NCBI GenBank assembly: GCA_029062005.1
Contig: JAIDQZ010000096.1
Location: 1 to 48,643, forward strand
Length of the DNA: 48,643 bases
Origin: Muribaculaceae bacterium
GTDB taxonomy: Bacteria; Bacteroidota; Bacteroidia; Bacteroidales; Muribaculaceae
Reading direction: 5' to 3'
Position numbers and translations under genes: made by a program. Positions 17,203-28,208 of this stretch are shown one piece after another. Numbering within the stretch: position 1 is the stretch's first letter; each line of letters opens with the position of its first letter. Below the pieces are notes generated by a model. That model was not told the DNA's origin, did not search any database, and worked only from the letters and a program-made list of their open reading frames with translations.

Positions 17203-19800
17203 TCAGTTGCGGAAGACGAGCTGGTCGTCTTTGACATCGATTACGATCGGATGGTCCCGGTCCACTTTCTGTGCAAGTATATCCTTGGCAAGCTGGTTGA
17301 GCACAAGGCGCTGGATAGTCCTCTTTACAGGACGTGCTCCGAATTCAGGATCATATCCGTCTTCGGCAAGAAGTTCCATTGCAGGCTTCGTGACCTCAAG
17401 CTTTACACCGTTGGTCTCAAGCATCTTCTGCACGCCTCGAACCTGGATGCCGACAATCTCTTCGATCTCCTTCTTGTTAAGCGGAGTGAACATCACTATC
17501 TCATCGATACGGTTCAGGAATTCGGGTCGAATCTTCATCTTGAGAAGATCCATCACATCCTTCTTTGTATTGTAGATGATATTCTGACGTTCGTCTTCCT
17601 TCTTCTCGTCGAAATCCTTGAAGTTTTCGCGGATTATCGGCGAACCTTCGTTGGAAGTCATGATGATGATCGTGTTCTTGAAGTTGATAAATCTTCCCTT
17701 GTTATCGGTCAGACGACCGTCATCAAGTACCTGCAGGAGGATATTGAATACATCCGGATTAGCCTTCTCGATCTCATCGAAGAGCACTACGCTGTATGGT
17801 TTGCGGCGCACCGCTTCAGTAAGCTGCCCCCCCTCTTCATAACCGACATATCCCGGAGGCGCTCCTACCAGTCGGCTCACAGAGTGCTTCTCCATATATT
17901 CCGACATATCGATACGAGTCATCATGTCCTCATCGTCAAAAAGATATTCGGCAAGAGCCTTGGCAAGCTCAGTCTTTCCGACACCGGTAGTGCCGAGGAA
18001 GATGAATGAGCCGAGAGGACGGCGCGGATCATTAAGTCCGGCACGTGAACGACGCACTGCCTCGCTCACAGCACGTATTGCATCTTCCTGTCCCACCACT
18101 CTCTTATGGAGTTCCTCCTCAAGATGCAAAAGCTTTTCCTTCTCGCTCTGCGCCATCTTCTTCACCGGAATACCGGTCCAGCGGCTTACAACCTCGGCAA
18201 TATCCTCGGCATCCACCTCTTCCTTGATCATAGCGCTTTCACCCTGCAGCTGACGCAGTTTTGTCTGAGTAGCCTCGATCTCGTCTTGTTTCTGCTTGAT
18301 TCTCGAATATCTGATTTCTGCTACCTTAGCATAGTCGCCTTCACGCTCAGCGCGTTCCGCCTCTATGTTGAGCTGCTCTATGTCGATCTTATTCTGCTGG
18401 ATCTTATCGATCTCGTTCTTCTCAGCCTGCCACTTAGCTTTAAGCGACTTCTGGGTGTCACGGATATTGGCAAGTTCCTCATCTATCTCTTTCAGACGGT
18501 ATTTGTTATCCTCTCGCTTCAGAGCCTCGCGCTCGATCTCAAGTTGCTGTATCTTACGTGTCGCATCATCAAGAGCCTGAGGCATGGAATCCATCTCAAG
18601 CCTGAGCTTGGAGGCAGCCTCATCTATAAGGTCGATCGCCTTGTCAGGAAGGAAACGGTCGGTGATATAACGCACGCTCAACTGAACTGCAGCAATGATC
18701 GCCTCGTCCATGATACGCACCTTATGGTGGTTCTCATATCTTTCCTTCAAGCCGCGAAGAATAGAGATAGCAGCGAGTTCGTCAGGCTCGTCGACCATCA
18801 CCTTCTGGAAACGGCGTTCAAGCGCTTTGTCTTTTTCAAAATATTTCTGGAACTCGTCGAGTGTTGTTGCACCGATACTTCTCAATTCACCGCGAGCCAG
18901 GGCGGGCTTCAGGATATTGGCAGCATCCATGGCACCCTCTCCCTTTCCGGCACCTACAAGAGTATGGATCTCATCGATGAAGAGAATTATCTCGCCATCA
19001 CTCTGAGTCACCTCATTCACGATAGCCTTCAGACGCTCCTCAAACTCTCCTTTATATTTAGCGCCTGCCACGAGAGCTCCCATGTCGAGCGAGAAGATCT
19101 GCTTTGACTTCAGATTCTCAGGCACGTCACCACGCACTATACGCTGAGCAAGACCCTCTGCAATGGCGGTCTTACCCGTACCCGGCTCTCCGACGAGCAT
19201 AGGATTATTTTTAGTTCTTCTTGAAAGGATCTGAAGCACGCGACGTATTTCCTCATCCCTGCCGATCACAGGATCGAGTTTGCCGTTGCGGGCACGGTCA
19301 TTAAGGTTGATGGCATACTTGCTCAAAGCCTGATAAGACTCTTCAGCGCTTTGCCCTGTCACCTTGTTTCCCTTTCTAAGTTCCTTGATAGCCGCGTCAA
19401 GACCGTTTTCGGTCACACCGGCATCCTTCAGAATTCTTGAGGCATTGCATTTCGTCTGGAGAATACCCATCAGCATTGCCTCCACAGAGACGTATTCATC
19501 ACCGTTCTTCTTTGAGAAATCCTGCGCCTTGCGCATTGCCTCGTTAGACTCACGGCTGAGGACCACGTCAGCTCCACTTACTTTCGGAAGGGACTTTATG
19601 TCGCTTTCAATCGCCATATTCACGGCGTTGAGGTTAGCACCAAGTTTCTGGAAGATGAAGTTGACAATAGTCTCACTTTCCGATATGATAGCCTTCAGAA
19701 TATGCACGGGCTCGATCTGCTGCTGCCCGGCCTGCTGAGTATAGTCAATAGCTTTCTGAATGACTTCCTGCGATTTAATTGTGAAATTATTGAAGTTCAT
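17203..19800 (-). CDS. clpB: ATP-dependent disaggregase ClpB (Hsp100)
   Basis: Hexameric AAA+ chaperone that extracts polypeptides from aggregates with DnaK. The 865 residues show a Clp N-domain (1-145), AAA1 with Walker [14 protein letters not shown] near 204-211 and Walker [11 protein letters not shown], and a coiled-coil middle domain (roughly 395-530) rich in Lys/Glu/Gln. The middle domain distinguishes ClpB from ClpA/C. AAA2 follows, with [16 protein letters not shown] and [10 protein letters not shown]. The start is the ATG at 19800, giving [10 protein letters not shown]; the open frame continues 56 codons upstream but those residues are not ClpB-like. No clear promoter or CIRCE element is seen upstream. 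Confidence 0.97.
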   Translation of the reverse strand: MNFNNFTIKSQEVIQKAIDYTQQAGQQQIEPVHILKAIISESETIVNFIFQKLGANLNAVNMAIESDIKSLPKVSGADVVLSRESNEAMRKAQDFSKKNGDEYVSVEAMLMGILQTKCNASRILKDAGVTENGLDAAIKELRKGNKVTGQSAEESYQALSKYAINLNDRARNGKLDPVIGRDEEIRRVLQILSRRTKNNPMLVGEPGTGKTAIAEGLAQRIVRGDVPENLKSKQIFSLDMGALVAGAKYKGEFEERLKAIVNEVTQSDGEIILFIDEIHTLVGAGKGEGAMDAANILKPALARGELRSIGATTLDEFQKYFEKDKALERRFQKVMVDEPDELAAISILRGLKERYENHHKVRIMDEAIIAAVQLSVRYITDRFLPDKAIDLIDEAASKLRLEMDSMPQALDDATRKIQQLEIEREALKREDNKYRLKEIDEELANIRDTQKSLKAKWQAEKNEIDKIQQNKIDIEQLNIEAERAEREGDYAKVAEIRYSRIKQKQDEIEATQTKLRQLQGESAMIKEEVDAEDIAEVVSRWTGIPVKKMAQSEKEKLLHLEEELHKRVVGQEDAIRAVSEAVRRSRAGLNDPRRPLGSFIFLGTTGVGKTELAKALAEYLFDDEDMMTRIDMSEYMEKHSVSRLVGAPPGYVGYEEGGQLTEAVRRKPYSVVLFDEIEKANPDVFNILLQVLDDGRLTDNKGRFINFKNTIIIMTSNEGSPIIRENFKDFDEKKEDERQNIIYNTKKDVMDLLKMKIRPEFLNRIDEIVMFTPLNKKEIEEIVGIQVRGVQKMLETNGVKLEVTKPAMELLAEDGYDPEFGARPVKRTIQRLVLNQLAKDILAQKVDRDHPIVIDVKDDQLVFRN

Positions 19801-19920
19801 AAGTATTAAATTTTGTGTTTTTCGATTATTTAACAAATTCCGTTCCAATTCGGTTCGATACAAAGAAAAAAATATCGAGATTCTATGCCTTACGCGATTA
19901 GGATTATATGTTTTAAAACA

Positions 19921-19948
19921 GAAAAGCATCCCTAGCGGGATGCTTTTC
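19921..19948 (-). terminator. Intrinsic terminator abutting the thioredoxin-like gene's stop codon
   Basis: GAAAAGCATCCC (19921-19932) and GGGATGCTTTTC (19937-19948) form a perfect 12-bp stem with a 4-nt loop. The hairpin begins immediately after the stop codon at 19949-19951. The minus-strand tail is U-rich. Confidence 0.75.
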
Positions 19949-20395
19949 TCAGTCAATTGCGGCAACAATGCCGTAAGGGTCTATTTTTACTATCCGAGTA
20001 CCATTGGCAAGCTGATATTCATCGTTGACCTGCCTGTCTGCGAAATATAGGGTTTCCATCGGTACCCTGTCAGCTTTCATCACTTCTGCTGCAAGCTCAC
20101 GGTCTGAGTCAATGCACATTCCGATATACTTCGCTCCGGTGCGCTCGGCTTCTCTTGCGAGGCGGACATTGTCGATGCGGCTCTCCGCATCCTTTACACT
20201 CCAGAAATTCACTATCACGTTTTCGCCTTTGAGCTCTGAGAGAAGCATTGTCTCTCCGTCTGCACTGTAGATTGAAATTTCCGGAGCCTGGTTTCCTACC
20301 TCCAGCGGGACATTTTTTGTAGATACTGCAGAGGTCAATACAACCATACTGGCAACACCTGCAAAAATACCCGCAGTTTTCAGTTTAAAGTTCAT
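19949..20395 (-). CDS. Exported thioredoxin-fold protein lacking the CxxC
   Basis: A 148-residue protein with a signal peptide (residues 1 to about 25; FAGVASMVVLTSAVST hydrophobic). It is followed by a TlpA/AhpC-like fold: VGNQAPEISIYSADGETMLL, LKGENVIVNFWSVKDAESR, then AKYIGMCIDSD. In redox-active members the residues after VNFW are Cys-x-x-Cys. Here they are Ser-Val-Lys-Asp, so disulfide exchange through that site is impossible. It may be a ligand-binding or structural relative in the periplasm. It is a single-gene unit with its own terminator. Confidence 0.75.
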   Translation of the reverse strand: MNFKLKTAGIFAGVASMVVLTSAVSTKNVPLEVGNQAPEISIYSADGETMLLSELKGENVIVNFWSVKDAESRIDNVRLAREAERTGAKYIGMCIDSDRELAAEVMKADRVPMETLYFADRQVNDEYQLANGTRIVKIDPYGIVAAID

Positions 20396-20633
20396 AAAAC
20401 ATAATTTTGGTTAAACTTACCCGGCAAGGCAGCGCGTCTACGCGGACCATATTTGTCGGGGCATTTCGGTGTTTTAGGCATTAAAACTGCAAATTGCCTC
20501 TCAAACCGGCAGAAAATCTTTTAAATCTTCAGCCAAATCTGAACCGAAACCTGATTATTTCTAATATAAGGAATCTCTATTCCATAATATCATTCTCCAT
20601 AGTATATAACATACCCTATTCCCAATTGTTTTA

Positions 20634-20659
20634 AAAAATATGTTTTATAACATATTTTT
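20634..20659 (-). terminator. A/T-rich terminator of sprA
   Basis: AAAAATATGTT (20634-20644) and AACATATTTTT (20649-20659) form a perfect 11-bp stem with loop TTAT, 15 nt after the sprA stop. The minus strand continues into U's. The stem has only one G-C pair per side, so strength is uncertain. Confidence 0.55.
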
Positions 20660-20674
20660 AATAATTTTGAATCT

Positions 20675-23600
20675 TTATCGCGCGAGCGACATATTGATGG
20701 AAACCCCGAAATTGCTGTTAGAAGTAGGGAATGCTGTAGAAGACACGAGAGGTGTATTCACCTGATGATCAAAGTAAGCCGCCAGGGTAATTCTCTTGCT
20801 GAGCACATAGCTTGCCATAAAATTAAGAGAGAACGATTTTGTTCCCTGCGTAGCCTGCGTATAGGCTGTCTCTATCCTTCGAATCAGGCTTGAATTGCTT
20901 GCGAAGTTAAGATCCACGTCAAGCGAAAGGTCGTTGCTTACACCTCCCTGGCGGCTGCCTATCTTTATGATCTTATTGAAATTCGCAATCTTGTAGCCAG
21001 CTCCTATGGTTATCTGGCGAGAGGATGTCTCAACCACCTGCCCTGCCTGTGAATTTAGATTAAGCGTACGGCTGTCGGTGTATTGCATATTCACTTTCAG
21101 ATCATTATTGAGAGTGGCGTTGAACCCAATGAGAGGATTGAACTTTTCAGTAATAGCCACCGACGATACATTGAATGGCGACGAAGGTATCGGACTCTGC
21201 GTCGACTCGTCGAGTGTGAAGCCATAGTTGCCGTCAACACCAATCCAGTTGAGATATGAGGTATAGCTTCCCGTAGAATATGTACAGTTATATGCATGCT
21301 GAATGGTAAAAGACTTAAACCATTTTTTCATGTTGCCGAGATTCACGAATCCGTCATAAGTCACTTTCCAGTTTGGAAGCATAGATGCAAGACCAGGGAA
21401 AAGGTTGAGGGTCACTTTCCTGACGTCGGTTCCGCTATAGGCAGCAATGAATGCCGGAATAAGCACATCGCTTGACGTACGGCTGACGCTTCCGACCTCA
21501 GGATTATAGACGGTACCGCCAAGAGGGCTTCCGTCCATAAATCCGTTGGAGGGATAATGCATACCTTTGTACATTGCCTCATATCTTTCCGCCACAATAG
21601 GGATATTGCTGAGGAAAGTGTTGAACGCCGCTGAATTATAACCGTCTTCCGCCTTGTAGGTCTTCAATGCCGTGCGCAATGCGACATGGGTGCGGGTATA
21701 ACTACCCGTACGTGACGTGGGCATGCCACTATACATGAACTGAACCTGATTCGTACGGTTATCAGTCAGATTCTCAGTCAGGGTTATTTTAAGACCTCTG
21801 ACGGGTTCGAGCGTGAGTTCGAAATTAAATTCCTCTCCTTTGTTCCATATCGCAGGTGAGGTATTCATTCCATCAGTGAGCAGCCAGCCTCTGTCAAGCG
21901 CCTTGTCCACGAAACTTTCATCATAAAATCCGAATGCAAAGTCAAGACCGGGTGTCATGGGTCCATATGCGGTGGACTGTCCGAAGATATCTCCGACTTC
22001 AGGCATAAACAAGGGAAGATTGAGCGAATGATTCTGTCTCCAGCGCATCGAAACACTTCTCGGAGCCATAAGAAGACGGACACCATGTTCCAGAAGTTCG
22101 GTTCCGAACTTTTTCTTTTCATCCTTTACCTTTTCGCGTGCTACAAGCTTTATCATGAGGGAATCCTTATTAAGGATCTCAACGCTGTTCTCATCTATCG
22201 CCTTAGTCTTCAGGTCATATTTCTTACCGTTGAGAGTAGCGGTAAGAAGCACGTCTTTTGTCTTCAGATTATGTTTGAATACAGTGGTGCTGTCGGCAGA
22301 GAGCTTAATCGTCTTCTCCACCTTCTTTGATTTGGAATCCTTCTTGTTGGAAGCCGCGCCGTTTTTATTATTGGCACCGTTTTTTCTCTTGTTCGCGCCT
22401 GTTTTTGACGAAAAACGCTGATTTACGTTCTTAAGGAATTTGCTGTGGTTGTAAAGAGTCTCGAAATTAAGACGAGCGTCCGCATTCCATGTTGACTGGT
22501 TACGGATCGAGTTGCCCATGTCCACGTCCTGTATCTTGGTTCCGCGATCCCACTGATATGTGGATGTATAGCTTACATTCGCAGTAAGATAGTCAAGGAA
22601 TGGAATCTTGTTGAAGGGAGCCTTGTAGCTTCCTGTAAAAGTCTGGTTATAGTTCCATGGTGTGCCAAGTCCTTTGATAGAGTTAATCACAGTATCTTTC
22701 CAATCCCGGTATTTATCCGGAAAGAGTCTCTTGTTCACGGCTCCGACGGTCTCCTCAATCCGTGCAGTGGTATTGCTCTGGAAAGAAAATGTCAACGACT
22801 GAAGAAGATTCCAGTTGAGCGAAAGCTGCCTGTCCCACAGGAAGTTCTTGCTGACCTGCACAGGCAGCTGCATGTCAACGTCAATCTCCGAACGTGTCTG
22901 CTGCTCATAATAATGGCGCGACATGCTCGTAAAGAATGTAATATTGTTGAAAAGCCAGTTGACCTGCCAGTCTTTAAGGAACTTCTGAAACTTTGACTTT
23001 CCCTTCAGCTTTGAGAAGGGTTTGTAAGGCTTGAAATAAGGAGAGTATGAATATTGGAAAGAGCCCCTGTAATCGGAAGTATTCTCATATTCCGTTGTCG
23101 GGTCCATATTCCGCTGCTTATTGAAGTTGAATGCCACAGTGAAATTCGCTGGATCCCAGGGCATTGCGTTCTTTGAAGTGATATTGAACTTCAGATTAGA
23201 GATAGAGAATGACTCAGTAGTCTTTTTGGTGACGGCATAACTCTTGATCGAATCCTTCTCAGCCTTTGTTGAGGCTGCAGACAGAGCATCCTTCAGCAGG
23301 ATATCCTGATCAAGCGGATTATATTTAGGAGTGGAGGTCTCACTGCTCCTTGCATAATATACAGGTGCAGCAAGTTTCACTTTCTCCGGCACAAGTTTGC
23401 CAAGATTTCCCTGAACAGACAAATTATACTGATCATAATTGTCAAGCCTGCGGGACGCAAGCCCTTGGTCAACGCTTCCGAATCCCGCAGTCTCCTTGTG
23501 CATGGCGAAATTGACGGTCGCCACGTCTGAGATAGCGAGGTTGGCGTTGACCTTCGCTGCCCAGCCACCGTCCTGATTGAAGTCAGTCACCTTCAACTCA

Positions 23601-26600
23601 TTTACCCAAATTGTACCGTCCTTTACTGTATTTGATTTATTTCGCACACCTATGAGCATGGTCCTGACATCGCTCAGTGAGGGATTTCCGAGCACCGAGA
23701 CCGTATTGCGGGGATTGTCCGGATCCCTTGTGGAGTAAAGCCTTATATATCCTACTCCTTCCTGACCTTCAGACATAGCCCTGTTGCGCTCCACCTTTGT
23801 TGAAGTGAAGAGATCGAAGGGCAGATCAAGGAAGTTATTCTTCGGCCAGACAAGCCAGCGGTCGGCTGAAGACATGTTGTTATATGTTCCCGGAGCAGTG
23901 ACATCGAGAGGAATCTCATATTCATAATAGTTGTTCTTTACATCGGAACCAACACGCACGAAGATTGCAAGGTCCCCGTCCTTGAGATTAGTCCGGTCGT
24001 CAACTTCAGCCTCTGCATGCACCCACATCTGCAACCTCTTGTAGATGCGGAGATCGAGCTGTGTGTTTTTATATATACCACGGGCATCTCCCGGCTGGAC
24101 ACCTGTAAGTTTCAACTGCAGAGACTGCTCGTTGAGCTGTGTTGCCGCAGCACTGCTTGAGTCCTGGATCCTGGTCACACCAGGAGGAAGCACATAATTG
24201 ACCGGAGTGCGGCGGGAGTTTTCCTCTATGTTAACCACACTCATATCAAGATCTCCTTCAGCCGGTGAATCATTACGTGAATTGAGGTTGAACTTATAAT
24301 CACGCCATTCTCCTCTCACGAGTTCAAGCGAACCGAAACGGAGATGTGTGGTCTCTGTAAATCCGGTCATGAATATTCTCGCAAAACGGATTGTTGAAAA
24401 ATCGCTGATTCCTCCCACAACCTTTTCGGGACTTGTCAATGGAATCTTAAACTGATACCATACAGCTTCCTGCTCTTTTCCGTCGCGTGCCGTGAATGAC
24501 GTGACTTGCCTGTCGGTCACAAAATTTTTACCCACTACCAGATCTTCCGGACGAATCGACACACGATACTGGAAATAGCGTTCATATTCGTTTAGAGTGT
24601 TGTCCTGATTTATATCCTCCACATCAGGCACCGCCCGGCTTGACTGATATTGCGGATTAGGACTCTGGTCGGGAGAAAGAGAGTTGCCCTCCACTCCGTT
24701 GTAATGCTTGTATCGGTCAAGTATAGAAGTCCGGTTGGCATCATAATAGTCAGAGCGGAAGAAATGATAGTTATCCCCTGCCGGATCGTTGAATACCGAC
24801 ATCGGATCTTCCTGCATCCTGGAGATTGTCTCCTGAGGCAATGTTGTCCTCAGCTTCTCGATAAAGTCTGAATAAGTGGGATATGAAAATTCCTCCTCGG
24901 TAGAAATGCCGTCGAGACCTACGTCTTGAAGAAGACGGGCATCCGGAGCATTTTCGAATGCATAAGTAAGCGAATTCTGCTTTGATACCTTTCCCCATAC
25001 GGTCTCTTCAATGAAATCGTTGTTGCCGTCTACCGGAAGACCGTTCTCATAGCTCTTCATTCCATCTTTTAGTATGTCTTCCGAAATTTCTCCGAAATTG
25101 AAATAAAGGTCTCCACCAGGATTGGATGGAGCATCCTTATCAAGGAAAGGATCAAGAAGCCAGAACTGTATGTATTCCACGTTGGAGGTCTCGAAGTTAG
25201 AGTTCTCAATCTTACGCATGATTCCTCCCCAACGTTTCTCGGGATTGAGAAGATAACCGTCGGCGTCAACATTCTCGGCATCCACGTTATAAGGACCCCT
25301 CTCCTTGGGATAAAAAGAAAGATTAAGGGTCTGGATATAGTTGGCGTCGCCATAATTGGTCTGACGCCCTGGGTAGATCTCGCGCACCTGAATTTCCCTG
25401 ACATACGGATTAGACAGCTGCTTGAGGTCGTTCTTCAGATATCCGGGGAGCATCGAGCTGTTTTTCTGCGTGAAGATACGGTCTATATAGTTCCATGCCA
25501 ATAACGCACGGTTTTTGCCATATGCCGGATTATTGCTAAGCGAAGCCTCCGGAAAGAGGGCATCTGAAGAATTATCCTGTGGTGTAGAAGCAAGAAACCA
25601 GCTGTAAGGATTCCTAAGATCCACTCCGGTCTGCGATGTCTCGAAGTCATCCACATATGAGCTGCCCTGATTGGTACCTGTCTTCTGCTTCGATGGGACG
25701 AGTTGGGCGTACTCAGCAGTAAGGTTGAATGAGGAAGGTGCAGTCGCATTGATCGTAGGCACTTTGTTGATGAGATTTGTGAGCCACATGAACTGCTTGT
25801 TGTAGCTGATATTGGCACCAAACATAGTGTTATTGATGATCTCATCTCCTATTCCTACTTTCTCGGTAAGGGATTTCTCTCCGAAATGAAGCAGTGTTGC
25901 ACCGACGGTAAGTTCTTTGTTAAACCGGTATTGTGCGTCAAGCCCCATAAGGGTCTTGCGCTGCATGGAGAACATCGACTGGTTTTCAAGAGATACACTT
26001 ACATTTGTACCGGAATCAATTATGCTCTGGTTAGTGATTGTGACTATACCCATTGAATAGTCTACGGTATAATCACTGTTTTCTGTCAGGACCGCACCTC
26101 CGGCTGTCACAACCACCGACCCTCTCGGCACATTCATCGCCCCAAGATTGATCTGGCTGCCCCTACCGGATGTGTACTGTCCGTACATGGTGAACTTGTT
26201 TTTGTCGGCAAACTGCTTTGCCACGACAAGCGTGGAGTCGTAAAGTTCTTGATATACATATCTCTCGGCAAGAGCATCATTGCCAATTTGCCTGCGAAGG
26301 TTTGAACCGAATGGCTCAGCCACCGGAAATATGATCTTGCCGTTGGACGTCTGTATGGTATAGCCTTCGATAAAGTCGAAGATACCGTCGCTCACCGACT
26401 CCCCGTTTGAGTCAATACGGTCAAGTCCCATAACCTGAAGAAGCGGCTTGTTGGATATCGAACCTACAGGAAGATAGGGTATCTCTATACCGGTTGAGTC
26501 ACTGAGAAACTTGACATTAAATTTGAAATTGTTTTTCTGAACCTGATAAGCGCCAAGACTATATACGTTTTTCATCATCAGCTGCCACATAGGGAGCTTC

Positions 26601-28174
26601 GGCGACACAGTCGTACCGCGAAGCATCTTCAGATAAAGAGCAGATTCAGTCGATGTGACGTCGCCGGAGAACTCCCCTACCTGATAGACCTTGCCGTTGA
26701 ATGTATATTCGAATGCCACGGCAAGAACCTCGTCGGTGTTGAGAGCCTGTTTCAGTGAGATGTAGCCTAAAGCGGAATTCAGGCTATATTCACTTGAGTT
26801 AAGAAGACGCGCGCTCTCCACTTTCTCAAAATCCTTGCCTCCTTCTATACCATAGGTATTGAGTGGCTTCAGGACCTCTGTCACCTGATTGATGTTTCTT
26901 GCATCGGGATATTGGGTCTTTATCACCTGAAGAAGGTTGTTGCTGGAATTGGAGGGAACGGGTATCGAATAATCAGGAATCCAGTAGTCGGTGGCAAGCC
27001 GGGTATTTTCACCAAGATCCATAAAAGCCACGAAGTTACGGCTTTCATCAAACTTCTGGGTCTTGTTAGTGATCCACACCTCGATTCGCGTGATATTGAT
27101 ACCTGATGCCACATATGGCAACTTTGCGCAAAACTCATCGTAATGCGTATAGAAATATTGACTGAGGAAGAAATGACGATTTGCATCATAATCGGCGGCA
27201 CTTATGGCAAAATCGGTACTTTGCACGCCTCCTTTGGTGGATATTGACTTGGATTCGGAATTCTGCTGTGACAGAAGTCCTGTCAATGTAAGCTTGCCGA
27301 ACTGAAGCTTGGCTTTAGCTCCGAACAGTGCTGTTCCTCCACGAATAAGGCTGCTTCCGGTAGTCATGCTTACATTACCCGCCTCGATATTTTTGATTAT
27401 CTCGTCTTCCTTGCCCTCATATTGAAGTTTAAGTTTCTGAGAGTCAAAACTGAATGTAGCATCAGTGTTATAGTTCATGTTGAACTTCATCTTATCACCC
27501 ACCGATGCATTGATGGTAGCCTGAATCTTCTGATTGAAGTCAAAATATGTCTTTCTACGTGATTTGAGCGAAAGCGCCGGATTATCGGTCTTGTTGCTCT
27601 TCACTCCGGCAGAGATCTGGATAGAGCCTTGCGTTGTGAGGCGCACGCCTCCGGGACCGAATACCTTTTCAAGAGGTCCGAGTGCGAAGTTCATATCAAG
27701 AATGTTGAATGCCTCCTTACCCTTCTGCTCATAGCTGGCTGAATTCTGGCTTCTGAAGTAGTCATACATCTCCTGACGGTTGACCATGTCGTTATAGTCT
27801 TCCGCCGTCATCATAAACGGAGTTATAATATCTTTTTCTCCGAGCCTGGTGTGAAGCACATACTTTCCCTCGCCGGGATCGTAGACAGCATGAGTGGTGA
27901 TGTTTTTAGGATCACGAAGGTCTGCCGGATACTCATTTCCCCTGAAGTCGTCGGCATTGATCTGAACCGTAGGTTTGACCGGGAAAATGGTCTTTACAGA
28001 ATCTCCTCCGGTCACGACAGTATCCGGGACCGGTGGAGGAGGAGGCGGATCAAGTGTGGACTTGGTGTATTGGGAAAAGGATACGAAAGAAAGTGCCAGC
28101 ACTGCCGTCAGTGCCGCCACTATGCATAACTGCAATATTTTCCTGCTGCGTTTCCTCAAGTTGCTGTCGTTCAT
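20675..28174 (-). CDS. sprA: Giant outer-membrane protein SprA (Sov-type)
   Basis: A 2499-residue protein of the SprA/Sov family. In Flavobacterium and Porphyromonas this is the 36-stranded outer-membrane channel of the type IX secretion system. The N-terminus has a hydrophobic export signal (about residues 14-33) then a Pro-rich segment. Family-typical stretches include FNILDMNFALGPLEKVFGPG and VRLTTQGSIQISAGVKSNKT, long series of alternating beta-strand sequence (for example KFNMNYNTDATFSFDSQKLK), and a terminal aromatic-poor strand ending SINMSLAR. A Lys/Asn-rich low-complexity insert near residue 1930 (NKRKNGANNKNGAASNKKDS) is notable. It lies 34 nt downstream of ruvA, an arrangement recalled in other Bacteroidales. 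Many gut Bacteroidales keep SprA without a full known T9SS, so its cargo here is uncertain. Confidence 0.9.
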   Translation of the reverse strand: MNDSNLRKRSRKILQLCIVAALTAVLALSFVSFSQYTKSTLDPPPPPPVPDTVVTGGDSVKTIFPVKPTVQINADDFRGNEYPADLRDPKNITTHAVYDPGEGKYVLHTRLGEKDIITPFMMTAEDYNDMVNRQEMYDYFRSQNSASYEQKGKEAFNILDMNFALGPLEKVFGPGGVRLTTQGSIQISAGVKSNKTDNPALSLKSRRKTYFDFNQKIQATINASVGDKMKFNMNYNTDATFSFDSQKLKLQYEGKEDEIIKNIEAGNVSMTTGSSLIRGGTALFGAKAKLQFGKLTLTGLLSQQNSESKSISTKGGVQSTDFAISAADYDANRHFFLSQYFYTHYDEFCAKLPYVASGINITRIEVWITNKTQKFDESRNFVAFMDLGENTRLATDYWIPDYSIPVPSNSSNNLLQVIKTQYPDARNINQVTEVLKPLNTYGIEGGKDFEKVESARLLNSSEYSLNSALGYISLKQALNTDEVLAVAFEYTFNGKVYQVGEFSGDVTSTESALYLKMLRGTTVSPKLPMWQLMMKNVYSLGAYQVQKNNFKFNVKFLSDSTGIEIPYLPVGSISNKPLLQVMGLDRIDSNGESVSDGIFDFIEGYTIQTSNGKIIFPVAEPFGSNLRRQIGNDALAERYVYQELYDSTLVVAKQFADKNKFTMYGQYTSGRGSQINLGAMNVPRGSVVVTAGGAVLTENSDYTVDYSMGIVTITNQSIIDSGTNVSVSLENQSMFSMQRKTLMGLDAQYRFNKELTVGATLLHFGEKSLTEKVGIGDEIINNTMFGANISYNKQFMWLTNLINKVPTINATAPSSFNLTAEYAQLVPSKQKTGTNQGSSYVDDFETSQTGVDLRNPYSWFLASTPQDNSSDALFPEASLSNNPAYGKNRALLAWNYIDRIFTQKNSSMLPGYLKNDLKQLSNPYVREIQVREIYPGRQTNYGDANYIQTLNLSFYPKERGPYNVDAENVDADGYLLNPEKRWGGIMRKIENSNFETSNVEYIQFWLLDPFLDKDAPSNPGGDLYFNFGEISEDILKDGMKSYENGLPVDGNNDFIEETVWGKVSKQNSLTYAFENAPDARLLQDVGLDGISTEEEFSYPTYSDFIEKLRTTLPQETISRMQEDPMSVFNDPAGDNYHFFRSDYYDANRTSILDRYKHYNGVEGNSLSPDQSPNPQYQSSRAVPDVEDINQDNTLNEYERYFQYRVSIRPEDLVVGKNFVTDRQVTSFTARDGKEQEAVWYQFKIPLTSPEKVVGGISDFSTIRFARIFMTGFTETTHLRFGSLELVRGEWRDYKFNLNSRNDSPAEGDLDMSVVNIEENSRRTPVNYVLPPGVTRIQDSSSAAATQLNEQSLQLKLTGVQPGDARGIYKNTQLDLRIYKRLQMWVHAEAEVDDRTNLKDGDLAIFVRVGSDVKNNYYEYEIPLDVTAPGTYNNMSSADRWLVWPKNNFLDLPFDLFTSTKVERNRAMSEGQEGVGYIRLYSTRDPDNPRNTVSVLGNPSLSDVRTMLIGVRNKSNTVKDGTIWVNELKVTDFNQDGGWAAKVNANLAISDVATVNFAMHKETAGFGSVDQGLASRRLDNYDQYNLSVQGNLGKLVPEKVKLAAPVYYARSSETSTPKYNPLDQDILLKDALSAASTKAEKDSIKSYAVTKKTTESFSISNLKFNITSKNAMPWDPANFTVAFNFNKQRNMDPTTEYENTSDYRGSFQYSYSPYFKPYKPFSKLKGKSKFQKFLKDWQVNWLFNNITFFTSMSRHYYEQQTRSEIDVDMQLPVQVSKNFLWDRQLSLNWNLLQSLTFSFQSNTTARIEETVGAVNKRLFPDKYRDWKDTVINSIKGLGTPWNYNQTFTGSYKAPFNKIPFLDYLTANVSYTSTYQWDRGTKIQDVDMGNSIRNQSTWNADARLNFETLYNHSKFLKNVNQRFSSKTGANKRKNGANNKNGAASNKKDSKSKKVEKTIKLSADSTTVFKHNLKTKDVLLTATLNGKKYDLKTKAIDENSVEILNKDSLMIKLVAREKVKDEKKKFGTELLEHGVRLLMAPRSVSMRWRQNHSLNLPLFMPEVGDIFGQSTAYGPMTPGLDFAFGFYDESFVDKALDRGWLLTDGMNTSPAIWNKGEEFNFELTLEPVRGLKITLTENLTDNRTNQVQFMYSGMPTSRTGSYTRTHVALRTALKTYKAEDGYNSAAFNTFLSNIPIVAERYEAMYKGMHYPSNGFMDGSPLGGTVYNPEVGSVSRTSSDVLIPAFIAAYSGTDVRKVTLNLFPGLASMLPNWKVTYDGFVNLGNMKKWFKSFTIQHAYNCTYSTGSYTSYLNWIGVDGNYGFTLDESTQSPIPSSPFNVSSVAITEKFNPLIGFNATLNNDLKVNMQYTDSRTLNLNSQAGQVVETSSRQITIGAGYKIANFNKIIKIGSRQGGVSNDLSLDVDLNFASNSSLIRRIETAYTQATQGTKSFSLNFMASYVLSKRITLAAYFDHQVNTPLVSSTAFPTSNSNFGVSINMSLAR

Positions 28175-28208
28175 TTCAATCGACGTCCGACATCAACCCT
28201 CACAGAAG

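Noticed and set aside
19801..19968. 56-codon N-terminal extension of clpB
   Set aside because: The ATG at 19800 gives the family N-terminus; the upstream residues are low-complexity and overlap the terminator and end of the next gene.
22300..22420. Lys/Asn-rich stretch in sprA as a frameshift or misassembly
   Set aside because: The reading frame is uninterrupted on both sides and beta-strand-like sequence resumes, so it is treated as a low-complexity insert.
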